Shown piece by piece: positions 1 to 11,081 of a DNA stretch of 64,000 nt. Source of the DNA: Leucosporidium creatinivorum (Eukaryota > Basidiomycota > Microbotryomycetes > Leucosporidiales > Leucosporidiaceae); assembly GCA_001600635.1 (NCBI GenBank), contig BCKL01000019.1, positions 378,990-442,989 of the forward strand, read 5' to 3'. The translations under genes and the position numbers were made by a program. The notes under the pieces are model-generated. The model saw nothing but the letters and a program-made list of their open reading frames with translations, searched no databases and was not told the DNA's origin. The stretch's first letter is position 1; every line of letters begins with the position of its first letter.

Positions 1-1754
1 TCCCACTTCTTCTCGTACCCTACAGAGACGACGGCGGTTCCGAGAGCAAGCAAGATTGCATAAGGCCAGAGCGCGGGAAGGCGGTGCTCCGGCTCTCGGA
101 TTCCACGGTTGCGAGAGGTCAGCACCCTCCCGAGAAGATCCCCCGAGGGCCCTGCCGTGACAAGGCCAATGATGGCTGTAGTGAAGCAGACGGGTCAGCG
201 GCGCATTGTAGTTGGCGGCTCAAGCAGTCCTCACCGCCTCCAAGAATCGCCAAATTGGTGTATCTGTGGAGGAAGCAAGTCAGCCGACGCTCGGCGATCA
301 TTTCAGCAAGTCGACTCACCCCACGGATCCCGCGCTGAAGTTATAGGGCGGCGCAGCGAAGACAAGGCTCTGAGTGAGGTTGAGGACCAGGAAGCATGAC
401 GAGCTGAAGGACACGACGAAGGAAGACCATTGGACGATAGGGAAGGCGAAGAGGCGCCAAGGTGTGAGGACATCGCGGAGGAAGAGCTTCTTGTTGCCTT
501 CGAAGCCGGAGACGGGGAGGAAGGCCTTGGCGGAGGGACGTCCTCGACCGAGTGCCTCGTCGACGTGCTTCTCGATACCGATGGTGCTGATCTGGTCCTC
601 CTCCTGCTTGGGGAGGTCGACCGCCGAAGAGGGCGCCAGCTCGTTGGCGCGCTTGTACTTGGTCTCGGGTAGCCAGAAGACGGAGAGGACGGTGAGGAAG
701 GCGAAGAGTGCGACGTTGAGCCACCAGAAGCTTTGCCAGCTGGAGAAGGAGAGCTGGTCAGCTGGGGAGGCAGCGCCGAGGGCTGAGAAGCGACGAACCC
801 GTATTTCTCGGACATGACACCAGACACGACGGGTCCGACCATGAGTGATCCGAAGTATGCCCACCAGTAGGCGCCCTGCAGCGGTGGCAACCCCATTGAG
901 TACGATCAGCAAGAGTTCGGCGATAGCGCTGGGAGCTCGGCGACCTCTGCCGTCGGGTCTTGACGCCTCAGACTCACCATGTAAGCGCCGCGCGTGTGCA
1001 AAAAGGTCACGTCAGAGATGATGACGGGGGGTAGGGTCTCAGCAGGACCCGCTCCAATGCCGTTCAGGATGCAGGCGCCGAGGAAGGAGTGGTAGGTCGT
1101 CGCTCGAGCGCGCCAGATGCATGACCCAAGGCAAACGAGGTTTGAGAAGATGGCGACAGGGCGTCTTCCGAGCTGTGTAGCTAACGGTATCCAGAAAAAA
1201 TTGGAGAATCCAAGGACCTGGTCGAGTGCAGAAGTGAGTCCGTTAGATGAAGCACTCGGCGGCGGTAAGCTTGCGAAACGGCCTACGAGGATAGCTGAGG
1301 GAGAAGCAAGTCAGTCTCGGTGGATGACGGGCCTTAGCACTCGGTCACTCACTAACACCGATGAGGTTGATAATGTCGTTGACCGGGCGATTGAACTCGG
1401 CAATGTAGTAGGGGACTTGGGAGGAGAGCGAGAGAGGACCGAAGCCTGCGCCGAGGGGGAGGTCCGAGGGTCAGCATGCTGTCGTCGCTCTTCGGTCTGC
1501 AGCTCGCTTGTGTATTGGAGCATGCACTCACCCTGGATGAAGCCCAAGAGGACAGAGCAGGTGATCGCGCCCGCTTTCCAAAATCCCGACCAGTTGAGAG
1601 GGTCCTCAGGATCCGATGAAGGCTGAGGGATGAGTACCGTGTTGCCAGACTTGATGAACGAGACATGCGAAGTGTCCGTCATGACCTCGGTGCCAGGCAA
1701 GATCTCGTAGTTGAGCTCCGCCTCGAGCTTCTTGATGTCGGTGTGCATCTCCAT
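1..1754 (-). CDS. MFS transporter (DHA1/HOL1-like), 3' end cut by window edge
   Basis: Multi-exon gene for a proton-coupled small-molecule transporter of the major facilitator superfamily, expected in the plasma membrane; the substrate cannot be told. The N-terminus carries the fungal pre-TM1 signature PQPSSDPEDPLNWS, followed by a first membrane segment. Later exons show FWIPLATQLGRRP (TM2-3 loop), a GAGPAETLPPVIISD stretch with FLHTRGAYM (TM4-5), then QGAYWWAYFGSLMVGP, the TM6 segment FWWLNVALFAFLTVLSVFWLPETKYKR (given in part) and a central cytosolic loop. The last visible exons read IIGLVTAGPSGIFSG and run off position 1, so the C-terminal membrane segments are missing. I chose the ATG at 1754 because it starts the MEMHTDIKK reading frame; the frame stays open upstream to about 1883, so a 5' exon is possible. 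Family certain; subfamily inferred. Confidence 0.85.
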
Positions 1755-2156
1755 GATGGCGAGGTGGGCTGGTCGAGGGTTAAGAGAAGTGAGATGAAGA
1801 AGGACAACCTCCAGAGCTGCTTGTCCCCGCCCTTGCTTCAGATGGGGAAGCGTCGATGGCCAGCTTATCCTCCGGCGACTCACTTCTGCCTGGCCATTGC
1901 GGGGACGAGATCTGGATGAATGGGCTAGGAGACTCGGTTGATGCTGTTCCGCGAGACCATTTGAAGCGCCTCGACGCTAAAAAGGGAGGATCATCGCGAA
2001 GGGAAAAAGAGCAAGCGAAGCGGGGAATCTGGGCTTGAAACTCTCCTTCGGTCGCCGAAGAGCAACTCGCTCGTGAAAGGCCTTGCTGGACGTCTATGAG
2101 AGTGTACAGCACGTTCCTACACATCTTTTAGCACTTTCTGAGAAGCAGCTCAGAGC
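1755..2156. other. intergenic: MFS 5' leader and 3' flank of small gene
   Basis: About 400 nt between two minus-strand genes. It holds the upstream region of the MFS gene, with an acceptor-like CAG just before its ATG that could end a leader intron. I see no further coding exon. Confidence 0.4.
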
Positions 2157-2593
2157 TCAGAAGCCCTTCGCGTTAACTTGACCGCCCTCGGCGAAGAAAG
2201 TCTCCTCGAAATCCCTCAGCCTGGCATCGTTCTTCCACTCCAAGACTTCCAAGGGATCCTCGAACTTGATCTCCAGTCCATGGCCAGAGACGGTGTAGCT
2301 CACCTCGACCTCGGCGAGATCTCCTTCGTAATTGGGTCCAGCGGCGGCGAGGCGAGCCCAGTTGAGCTCGTCTTCCGTTCGAGAAATCTTCCCACTTCAT
2401 GTCTTCGGATGGGCGGTTTAGGCGAAGAGAAGGGACGACGACGGTCAGCGAAGGTCCTTACAAATGAGTCGGAAGCCGAGCCAAGCTCGACTGATCAATG
2501 GCGAGCGTCTCGCCGGTCTTCCTCCGAGAGACGAGAATCGAACTCACCAATACACAGCGCCACCATCCTCGCCGCTGTGATCTTGTAGCTCAT
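2157..2593 (-). CDS. small hypothetical protein, about 86 aa, one intron
   Basis: I do not recognise this protein. Exon 1 (2593-2548) encodes MSYKITAARMVALCI. A GTGAGT donor follows, and exon 2 begins near 2371 and reads DELNWARLAAAGPNYEGDLA, then an acidic, charged tail with KFEDPLEVLEWKND and FEETFFAEGGQ to the stop at 2157. The intron (2372-2547) has the usual GCTGACC branch site, but at 176 nt it is longer than its neighbours and could hide another exon. The protein would be acidic and soluble with a short basic, hydrophobic N-terminus that could be a mitochondrial presequence or a clipped membrane segment. Coding is supported by the splice signals and by host-like codon use (GAG, GTC, TTC). 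The function is unknown. Confidence 0.5.
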
Positions 2594-2808
2594 GCTCTTG
2601 AGCGGTATGTACCCTGAGCTCCGCCGCAAAGAGAGAGCAAGCAAAATACGGAGAGCTGTGGGTGCGAAGCCCCGAGGGGAGAAGCTGTTGCGAAGCTCAA
2701 CAACTCGCGTGTCTCCTTCGCGCCACCACGGGAAGGGTCAAGCAAGATGGTAGTTACGACACTGAGGTACTGCTGTGTAGTCAAGACGAGGGGAACTGCT
2801 GTAAAGCT

Positions 2809-5326
2809 CTATGGCGACCCATCGTTCCACTTCTCCCCCTCCTTCCTCTCCACCGAAGGAAACCGAATGACTGGCGGCCTTCTAGTCCTACTAGGCTCAC
2901 TTCCCTCCACAGTCAAGAACCCGCTACCCGGCACGAACCCACCGCCCGCCTCGAGATCCCCTCTCCCCTCCTCTTCCACCTCGCCGAACTCAATCCCCAT
3001 TCCCACGTTCGCCGAATCCCGATGACCTGCTTCCGGTCCTGCACCAAGGAAGGTGTCGAGTCCGACTGCTCCGACGCCCCCTTCGTCGTGAGGCATGGCA
3101 CTCGGTCGACGGTCGTTGCTGAGCGACATGGCGCGTTCTCGGCGACGATGGCGGCGGGTGGCGATGAGGGAGTTGAGGACGAGGAAGGTGCAGCCGGTGG
3201 AGTAGATGATGGAGAAGGCCCAGGGGCAGAAAAAGTAGCTAAACTCGACACTGTGAGGAGAGAGAAAGGCGAGGTCAGCGAGCGTGCTCCGGATGCTGAC
3301 GAGGAGGAGCAGCAGCGGGAGAGGAGCAGGACGAGAGCTAACAACAGAGAGCACTTACGCAGGCCAGCTAACGTCGTTGGGAAGGACGTAGACGAGGTTC
3401 CAGACGTTCTCGGCGCCGAACATGAGCCCCATCGCGATCACCACCGAAACGCACTGCAGAGACAAGGATCAGCTACAGCTCTCCTACTGTAAGCGAGAGC
3501 ACTCACGATCAACAGATCTCGCTCAGCCCTCTTCAGGTCCAGCAGCGTATCCCTCCCGCCCAAGTCAATCGGTAGCGCCGGACTGTTCGGCGCTAACCTC
3601 GCCTTCAGACCACCCGGCGACCACTTCTCTCGCCACGCACCCCATCCCGCCGCTCCATCAGGCGAGGTGACCGCCAGCATCGCCTCCGAGCTCTTCCTAC
3701 TTCCCAGCTTGGCGAGCACCGGCAGTCCCAACCGCGCGATGAACGGCTGGTCGTGCTCCTCGAGAGGCGTCTCGGGTCCGCCATGGAGGTCGAGAACGTA
3801 CTTCTCGGGGCTGGACTGAGCGCTGGGGAGTGATGGACGTTGAGGTGGGGGATTGGGGTCGAGAGGGTCGACAGGAGCGAGGTGGGGGGAATGCACGGGG
3901 AGGGGAATGTCGCGCTTGTTGAAGGTGAGCTTCTCGGGTGGTTGGGCTTGGAGGGCGAAGACTGAGATATTGGAGCGTCGGGCGAGGGAGGCGCGGATTT
4001 GGCGGCGGAGGAGGAGGACAAGGGCGACGCTGCCGATGTTGAGCTGGAGGCGCCGAGCAGGAAAGGGGAAGGAAGGGAGCAGGGAGAAGGGAGCAAGGAG
4101 ATGTCAGCGAAGAGCTCTGTGAACCATCAAAGATAAACGTTGAAGCTCACCAGGGCAATGAGGAAAGCGCAGACAATGAGCGAGACAACCATGGCGTGCT
4201 GGAAGGGGAGATTCTGAGCGACCTGAGTCTCGACGTTGGCCTTGAGCTCGTTGAGATCGAGGAGCTGGGTGACGTTCATCGCTCCTGTCCACGTCGACTC
4301 GTAGTTGACCAAGCGATGTCTCAGGGTGCAGATGGCCCGCCACGCCTGACTCCAGCTGACGGCGAAGGCGATGTCGGATCCCTGCCAACAAAGAGAGTCA
4401 GCGACCGCCTCGGCTCAGTCGTAGCGTTTGGTCACTCACAATCATCGATCCAGCCATCGCTACGGTCACAAAGACGAAGCAAGCGTTGAACACTCTTGGA
4501 GGAGGAATGAAGGACCATCCGCCGCTCGAGCGGTTCATGCGCTCTGACTTGCGCGCGACGACAACGTAGGCTCCGAGAGAGCATGCGGTGACGAGCCATC
4601 CTTCGAGGGTGACGGAGAGCCTGTAGAGCGTAGCCGTTAGCGGGCAGAAACGAGCGCCGAGCATGAGCGAATCTCACCAGACAAAGCTACGGAAGGTGTT
4701 GATCGCTCCCATGTACTGATGTTTGGCGAGCACGAGATACTCGGCATCTATAGGTGTGTTAAGGTGGAAGGGAGCCGAACAAGTCAGCGATTTGCTATCG
4801 CCGAACCCGGGCCATCGGCCTCTTCCGCTGTCTTCTCGACAAGCAGGCTCCTGGGAGGAAAAGGACGTACAGGTATACACCAACATGCAAGCGCACGCAA
4901 AGCAGCCGCCCCACGGCACCACGGCGTGCGAGTTCAACGTCCAATAACCATCCTTTGCCCTCAATGTCCAGGCTTTCGGTAGGGGTCTACCGCCAAAGGT
5001 TTCCTCTTCTTGCGACGAAGAGTATTGGGCGCGCAGGCTGTTCCAGTAGACGACCGAGATGAGCATACCACTGCGCGGGGCACGGGTCAGCTCCAAGTTG
5101 CGCATCTCGAGACGAAGAGCTGCAGGAATCACTCACTAAGCGCAGATGGTCATGAGCACAATGACTCGATAGTAGAAGGCTGCAGGCGGCGACTGGTACA
5201 GAGTGTCGTCGAGAGCAGCGAGATCTACGGAAGCGGAGGATCAGCTGCTGAGGCATCAATCAACGCGCGCGGAGAAGGCTTACAGGCTGTGTAAGGGTTG
5301 CCCGAGGTTACTGTAGGTACTGACAT
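2809..5326 (-). CDS. seven-TM membrane protein, unrecognised (GPCR-like topology)
   Basis: A gene of about nine exons starting MSVPTVTSGNPYTAYLAALD at 5326, each junction supported by GTGAG donors and CTGAC branch sites. Seven hydrophobic stretches are visible in order: YRVIVLMTICAYGMLISVV; VVPWGGCFACACMLVYT; SVTLEGWLVTACSLGAYVVV; VFNACFVFVTVAMAGSM; HAMVVSLIVCAFLIAL joined to NIGSVALVLLLRR; VSVVIAMGLMFGAENVWNLV; and FFCPWAFSIIYSTGCTFLVL. A loop of more than 150 residues, rich in Pro and Ser, lies between TM5 and TM6, and a charged tail of about 110 residues follows TM7. This is the layout of a receptor with a long third cytosolic loop, but I found no motif of a named fungal GPCR class, so it is left unassigned. 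A transporter or scaffold role is equally possible. Confidence 0.7.
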
Positions 5327-6073
5327 GCCGCCTGTGCTCTCCTACGAGCTACGATGTAGGCGAACGAGCAAGACGTCAAAGGGCGGGAGGCAGAAGCTCT
5401 CTGAGGGAGGGGCGGCCGGTACAGGGAGCAAAGCGTTTGGGAGCTTCAGGGAGGCGAGGGCACAACATCCTGGAATTTGGCAGATCTGGGTCGAGTTCGA
5501 GCCGAGCGGGAGGTCGATCCTTCCCCCGAGCAGCTTCCAGAAGCGGGGGGGAGGGCAAGCTGTCCCGTCTTTTTGCTTTCGCCGTCTTTACTGTGATGCA
5601 AAACTGTGCTCTTCTGATGCGAAGTGCTGTATGATGCGGTGGCATTAGATCTGTACCCAACCCGGCGAGCATTCGTACGCTCTGCAGCCTGCTGGCGAAC
5701 ATCTCGGCGATAGTCGATTCGGCCCTTCGCATGGGGGATTCCAGCTTCGTGGGAGGTTCCCTGCGACCTGAGCGCCGCTCTGCCCCGCCAGCCAAAGATC
5801 GTAGGAGACGAGCCTGTCGATAAATCGGAACTCGCAGCTGCGAATCCTCTTCCCGACCGAGCCAAAGGCCTCGATCCCGCCTCCCTTTCCTCTCGCCTTG
5901 TCCGGCGCTGGCTTCTGTAGCTCTTCGCCTTCCTCCCACGTTAACGCACAAAGAGGCACTACTACTTTACATCTGCTCCTATCTATAGTGGACAACGCGC
6001 GATGCCGAAGCCGCTCGCTACCGTCGAGTCGATCCGCTCCGAGCTGATCAGGTTGAGCCAGCCTTGCCGAGTA
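5327..6073. other. intergenic, promoter of the seven-TM gene
   Basis: About 750 nt between two minus-strand genes. It should contain the upstream region of the seven-TM gene and the 3' flank of the arrestin-fold gene. Overlapping open frames at 5376-5995 lack splice signals, homology and consistent codon use, so I read them as chance frames in GC-rich DNA. Confidence 0.4.
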
Positions 6074-9000
6074 TCAACCTTCTTCGGCAGCGTCCAAGTC
6101 CTCCGGAAACGGCGTGAAGGCAGGTAGAGGCTCATCGTCGATGCCGAGCTCGTCATAGTCTATTGGAAGATCCAAGGAGTTGCTCTCTCGCCTTGCAGCC
6201 TCAGGTGCGCCGAAGTTGAACGACGGCCCCGAGGAAGCTGGGGATGGGGTGGAAGGGCTGGCAGCGGCCATATGCGAGAAGGAAGTTGGTGCTCCCGACG
6301 ACGTGGATGCGATGGGCGGTGAGGAGAGGATGGAAGGAGCTGGAGCGGCTCCGTAGGCGGCGTTGGCGAAGGAGTAGTGGGTCGCCGACGAGGAGCCGTG
6401 GGAGACGGCAGAGCCCGAGATGTGCGAAGAGGGCCGTCGGGTGAGGTTCTTGCTGTCGGGTATGGGCTTAGGCGAGGCGGGAGTGGAGGCTACTGGCGAG
6501 GTGGGGAGGGGGAGCAGCTCCAAGTTGAGTCCACGAGCTATAGACGAGACGGGAAGGGGTCAGCTTTGCTCGGATGGTGAGCAGAACAGCTTCTCACCTT
6601 GCACCTCGATCGCCTTGTCCAGCCCGCAGCTTGTAGGAGCACGAGCGGTGAGCATGTAGCTGTGGAACAGAGGCAGAGCGTTAGTCGAGCGAGCTCGGCG
6701 CTGAGGGCGAAAGGAGAAGGGCTCGCTCACCGAACTGAAACATTACAGGTCACCAGTGATCGCGCCTCATGTCGTGAGACTTCGATGACTCCACCTACGA
6801 GAGCGGGAGCGAAAGGTTCAGCAAAGCTCTCCAGCTTTTCGGCGCTGCTCGGCGAGTCGAAGTTCGAACTCACCATATCGCCATTTGCCCGTCCCATCCT
6901 GATCCACGACCAGCTTTCCCACCTCTCTCTCCTTCTCCTGAAAAGCCACCTTCAACGCCGGCAGTTCTTCCTCCTTATCCTTGTCCTTCTTGCCGGCGTG
7001 GAAGAAGACGATTCGGCGCGAGAGGGAGAGGGTGAAGCTCGCTTCCAGCTTAGCGAGGGCGTGGTTGAGGTAGTTGGGGCCGGAGGTACGAGAGTCGAAA
7101 GTGAGGGTGATACGGTAGGGAATGCGGCAGAGGCTGAGGGAGGTGGAGGGGAGGAGCTGGAAGGCGAGCTGCGGAGAGGGAAGGCGTCGGTGAGCTGCAT
7201 CGTAAAGGGTGAGAGGGTGGGACATGTGACGCACCTCGCTCGCGACAATCTTGGTGTTTTGTCCCTCGACCGAGATCTCCCTGCGTGACGTTGACGTGAG
7301 CCAAGGACCGTCTCGCCCTTCCTCCATGGGGTTGACTTTGAGCTTTGATGTGGTGTGAATGATGGGGTCAGGTAGAGGAGAGTGTACGGCAAGCATCTCC
7401 GAGATCCTGGACCGAGTACCTAGGTCAGCTCCCCTCTCATCCTCGCCGAGCACCTCGAAACTCACTTTTCGCTCTTCGCCAACCTCCCCATCTTCTTTGC
7501 GACCAACTCGACTCGATACGACGTCCTAAAGTGCTGATGTGTGTATGACGAAGGGATGCCGAAAGGCTCGTGAGGGTAGCGGCAGTCGCAAGCCTGCTTC
7601 TGGGGGAGGGTCATGGTCCAGGCGAAGGTGCGTTGACCGAGCCCGACCTCGCGCACGTCGGGGGAGAGAGGAAGGATGTTGGAGGTGAGGGTAAGGAAGT
7701 CGTGGTTGTCGGAAGGGTCTGTTCAGGTGCGAAGGAGCAGGTCAGCTCTGCTCGGCCTCGGCGCGCTGCACGCCGTCCGCCAGACTCACCTCCCGGCCAG
7801 ACGTAGCTGTTCCCAATGAGCTTGACCTCAATCTTCTCAAAGCTAGCCAGCGAGACCTTCTGTCCGAGAGCAAGTCGCATCTCAAACTTCTGTCCTGGAC
7901 CGAAGCGACCGGCGTCGAGAGCAGGCGCAGTTTGGAGGTTGAGGTTCTTGGATTCGTAGGTCTTGGGCTCTTGGGAGATAGGCTCGAAGGATCGGTTCGT
8001 CATGACCTATAGTGGAAGAGGATGAGTTCATTTCGTTGATGAGTTGTGCGAAGAGAGACGACTCACCCGTTCGACAACGCCCCCTCCGCCGAAGCTCGTC
8101 GCCGCCGTAGTAACTGACTCCTCGCTAATGCTCGCGGGGCCGCTATGCGTGCTGATACTCCCACTACCCTGACTGGCGATACTTGCACCTCGAGCTCGTC
8201 CTTCGACCGAGGTTGGCGTGGGATGCGAGTCGAGAGGTCGAGAAGGCGCGGAGGAGGAGAGGGCGGGAGGAGCTCGGGGTGAGGAGGAGAGAGGCTGAGA
8301 TAGCGATTCAGAGTGTGTGCGAGGGGTGTGGCGAGTAAAGGGGTTGCGGAGAGAGTGGGAGCGGGAGGCTTGCGGTGGGGAGGAAGGAGATGTCGAGTAG
8401 GAGGGACCTGCGACGGCTGCTTCGATTGACCCCCGACGGAACAGCCTTCCAGGCCCATGCTCTGCGCTCCCATGCGCCTCGTAGCTGCCGTATACAGTCC
8501 TCGCTACCTCCTGCGCCGGAGTAGGCTGGTCCATCTCATCCGGCTCCCTCACTCTCGCTCCTCCCCAAGTCGCCTGCTGCGTCGCTCCTCCTCCCCCTTC
8601 TCCGAGGTCAAGAGCTCCCACCGCCGTCTCAAAATCATCTCCCTCCTCATCCTCATACTCATATCGACTCCCGCTCGTGCTCACGGTTGCAATCGTGCGA
8701 AGGCTCATCGTATCGGCAGGGAATGGCGGCCGCCGAGGTGAGCGGTGGATCATCTCGTCTTCAAATTGAGGTGGCGAGTGCATGGACTGATTTCGTGGCG
8801 GAGAGACGGGGATAGGAATGGGAGGGGAAGTGCGATCTTGGAGATTCGGGCGAGGAGGGGAGGAACGTCGAGGTTCGTCGATGGGGCGAGGCTCGACTGC
8901 TTTGCCTTTGTCGATGTTCGTTCGGAGGGGAGAGGTCGCTTCGGGTGAGGTCGAGAAGTATGAACGAGGAGGAGTGGGAGGGCGAGGTGGGGGAGGAAGA

Positions 9001-9731
9001 GGTGGGGCGACGAGGGAGCGAGAGGGTGAGCCGAGGGTGAGTTGAGAGATGGTGGGAGGAGAAGCTGCAATGGGTGAAGCTGGCCGGCTTGCCGAGAACG
9101 ATATCGGATGATCTGGCGAGCTGATGGATGGGCTCCAAGTCGCGGAGGCGCTGGGGCCGAGCGCCGAGGTCGAGGGCGGCGTTCCGAAATTGCTGGAGCC
9201 GAGGGAAGGCTGTCGGATGACGGAAGCTTGCGGGAGGTATTGTGATGGACTTGTGACGTAGGATCCACTCCAGCTCGAGGAGGAGGTAGGAGAGCCGAGG
9301 GTGTGGGTCGGCGACTGCGCCGAGGTCGGGTACTGGAGAGTCGAGGTCCTTGATCAGCGCGACGGCTTCGGCAGGATCGCTCAAGTACGACGCCCTTGCT
9401 CTGTAACAACGTCCTTCCACCTATGCCATCCTTTCTTGCACCCACAAGCCAGGCAGTCCTTCTCCCCTCCCGCCCAAACCGGGCATCCACATCCCTTCCT
9501 CTTGCAGTACTCCAGCGGCTCTCCACCTTCCTCCTTGATGCTCATCGCCTCCTCTGTCTCGAGCTCCCGCCTCGCAAGATGTTGCCAAAGCGAATGCTCG
9601 CACAGCTCGCACTCCGCGAACAGCGATCCCTCATCGCTTGCTGCTTGGTATTCGAATTCGGGGCAGTTGCAGTCGTCGGAGTGGTTTCGGCAGTAGGTTG
9701 GTTTTGTGTGAGCGAGGGGCAGGGTGGCCAT
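6074..9731 (-). CDS. Cys-rich zinc-binding-like module + disordered linker + arrestin-fold protein
   Basis: One long spliced gene. The first about 110 residues (ATG at 9731) carry two copies of a Cys-rich unit: CRNHSDDCNCPEF with CELCEHSLWQH, and CKRKGCGCPVW with CLACGCKKGWHRW, likely two metal-binding modules. After an intron near 9345-9425 (exact edges uncertain) comes a disordered linker of more than 400 residues rich in Ser and Pro, then an acidic patch YEYEDEEGDDFE. After the intron at about 8000-8068 an arrestin-type beta-sandwich starts at RSFEPIS and continues with GPGQKFEMRLALGQKVS, IEVKLIGNSYVWPG, SDNHDFLTLTSNILPLSPDV and GQRTFAWTMTLP, then an arrestin-C-like half with SLCRIPYRITLTFDSRTSGP. 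The tail ends in an acidic segment, DYDELGIDDEPLPAFTPFP. No PPxY motif was seen. Likely a trafficking or ubiquitin-ligase adaptor (inference). Confidence 0.75.
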
Positions 9732-11081
9732 TCACCGAGAGCGGGTCGACGGGCGAAGGTGCCAGGCGAGGAGGGCCTGTAAAGCGATAAAGAGGTCAGC
9801 GGGAGCACAGATAGATGTGTACAATGCTCGTCACAACGCTGAGTTGCTGTCTCAGCCGCTATGTACTCTCCTAGGACGCCAGCGAGCGTCCGGCGCCTCT
9901 GTTCGCGCAACGAGCTCCAGCAAGTTTGCTGTAGGCGGGTAGACCGTCCCAGCAGGAGCTAGCATGTGGCCCTCCACATGTCCCGCTGCCTTGCCTCGAA
10001 TCAAGACGGCTCACCTGTTTCTGGCAGACGAGCGGGCGGGGAGGCTCCAAGAGATCAAGCAGCAGCTAGGCGCCGAAGAAGTGGAGTACAGAAAGGCGAG
10101 CTGTTGTAGGTGAAAAGGCTCTGTCGCGTTCGTACTGGTAGGAGCGCGAGTCGTGAGAAAGCGAGCAAGATGAAGGCGGAGGACAAGCGCCGGACTCAGC
10201 TCGGAGGTGGGGGAGAAGGCGAAGGTGACAGAGGAGATGTACAGGGATAGGACTTGGCTGCAGAGTCGACGTTCGAGATTTGTTTGGTTTGGGAATCAAT
10301 CCAGAAGATCGTCTGCTGTACAAGAGATGCCCGCCCGACATGCTCGGCGAACCCCTTCGCTCGCAGAAAGCCTCAGGATTGCAAGGGATATATCTGAGCC
10401 GCCAGTTGTTGGACGGAATCATTTCTGACGCTCCCTGCTCTCTCCCTTCTCGATGGCATCATACAGCACCTCAGCACCTGCTCTACTGGACTGCGCCCGA
10501 CTCGGCGATGGTTCACGCTTGGTCGGAGCGCAAGTCCCCGCACTGAGAACCCGCAGACATTACGAGCGTGTTCAAAGCACTATCCTGAAGTTACTCTGGA
10601 GGTCAGGATGCTTGACAAATCGCCCTTCTGCTCTACCGCTGCTCTCGGCCGAGGTGGCTACTTCGCCGAACTCGAGGGGTTGCTCAGTAGCGACCATACC
10701 CAAGCCTCTCAGGCGCAGATCTAAACCTGAGATGCACCACTCTCAAAGATGCTCTGCTGCTTCTCTGAATCCTCGTCACTCACCGAAAAGTCGATCCCAT
10801 CGCGCACAGCTCCCTCCGCCGAACCGACCTCGCAGCACGGTTCGGCGTTCGTTCTGTATGCGTATGGGAGCATGGTCACAACGCTGTAGTGCTCCAGATG
10901 ACCTCTGTGCACCTGCTTGCAACAGTCCAACTCTGTACCCCAGATGTCAGCCCTGTGAGGTCACTGGACATGTTTGCGAAAAGGACGAAACGAGGGGTCG
11001 ACGCCTCTTTCTCTCCGCCTCTCACCTCGTTCCATCTCGCTCGCCTCGGTTCTCGTCGTTCGGTACTCCTACAGAAACAGC
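9732..11081. other. intergenic, divergent promoter region
   Basis: About 1.35 kb between a minus-strand and a plus-strand gene. A CTGAC-pyrimidine-CAG acceptor at 9780-9806 on the minus strand suggests a 5' leader intron for the arrestin-fold gene. The open frames at 10066-11109 show no consistent codon bias or homology, and I see no gene here. Confidence 0.4.

Noticed and set aside
5376-5951. 191-residue minus-strand frame in the intergenic region
   Set aside because: Three overlapping frames are all open here, as expected of GC-rich DNA; no domain and no splice support.
8750-9526. Long minus-strand frames (258 and 219 residues) overlapping the linker of the arrestin-fold gene
   Set aside because: The third frame carries the continuous Ser/Pro linker that joins into the acidic patch and arrestin domain with proper splice sites; these are out-of-phase shadows.
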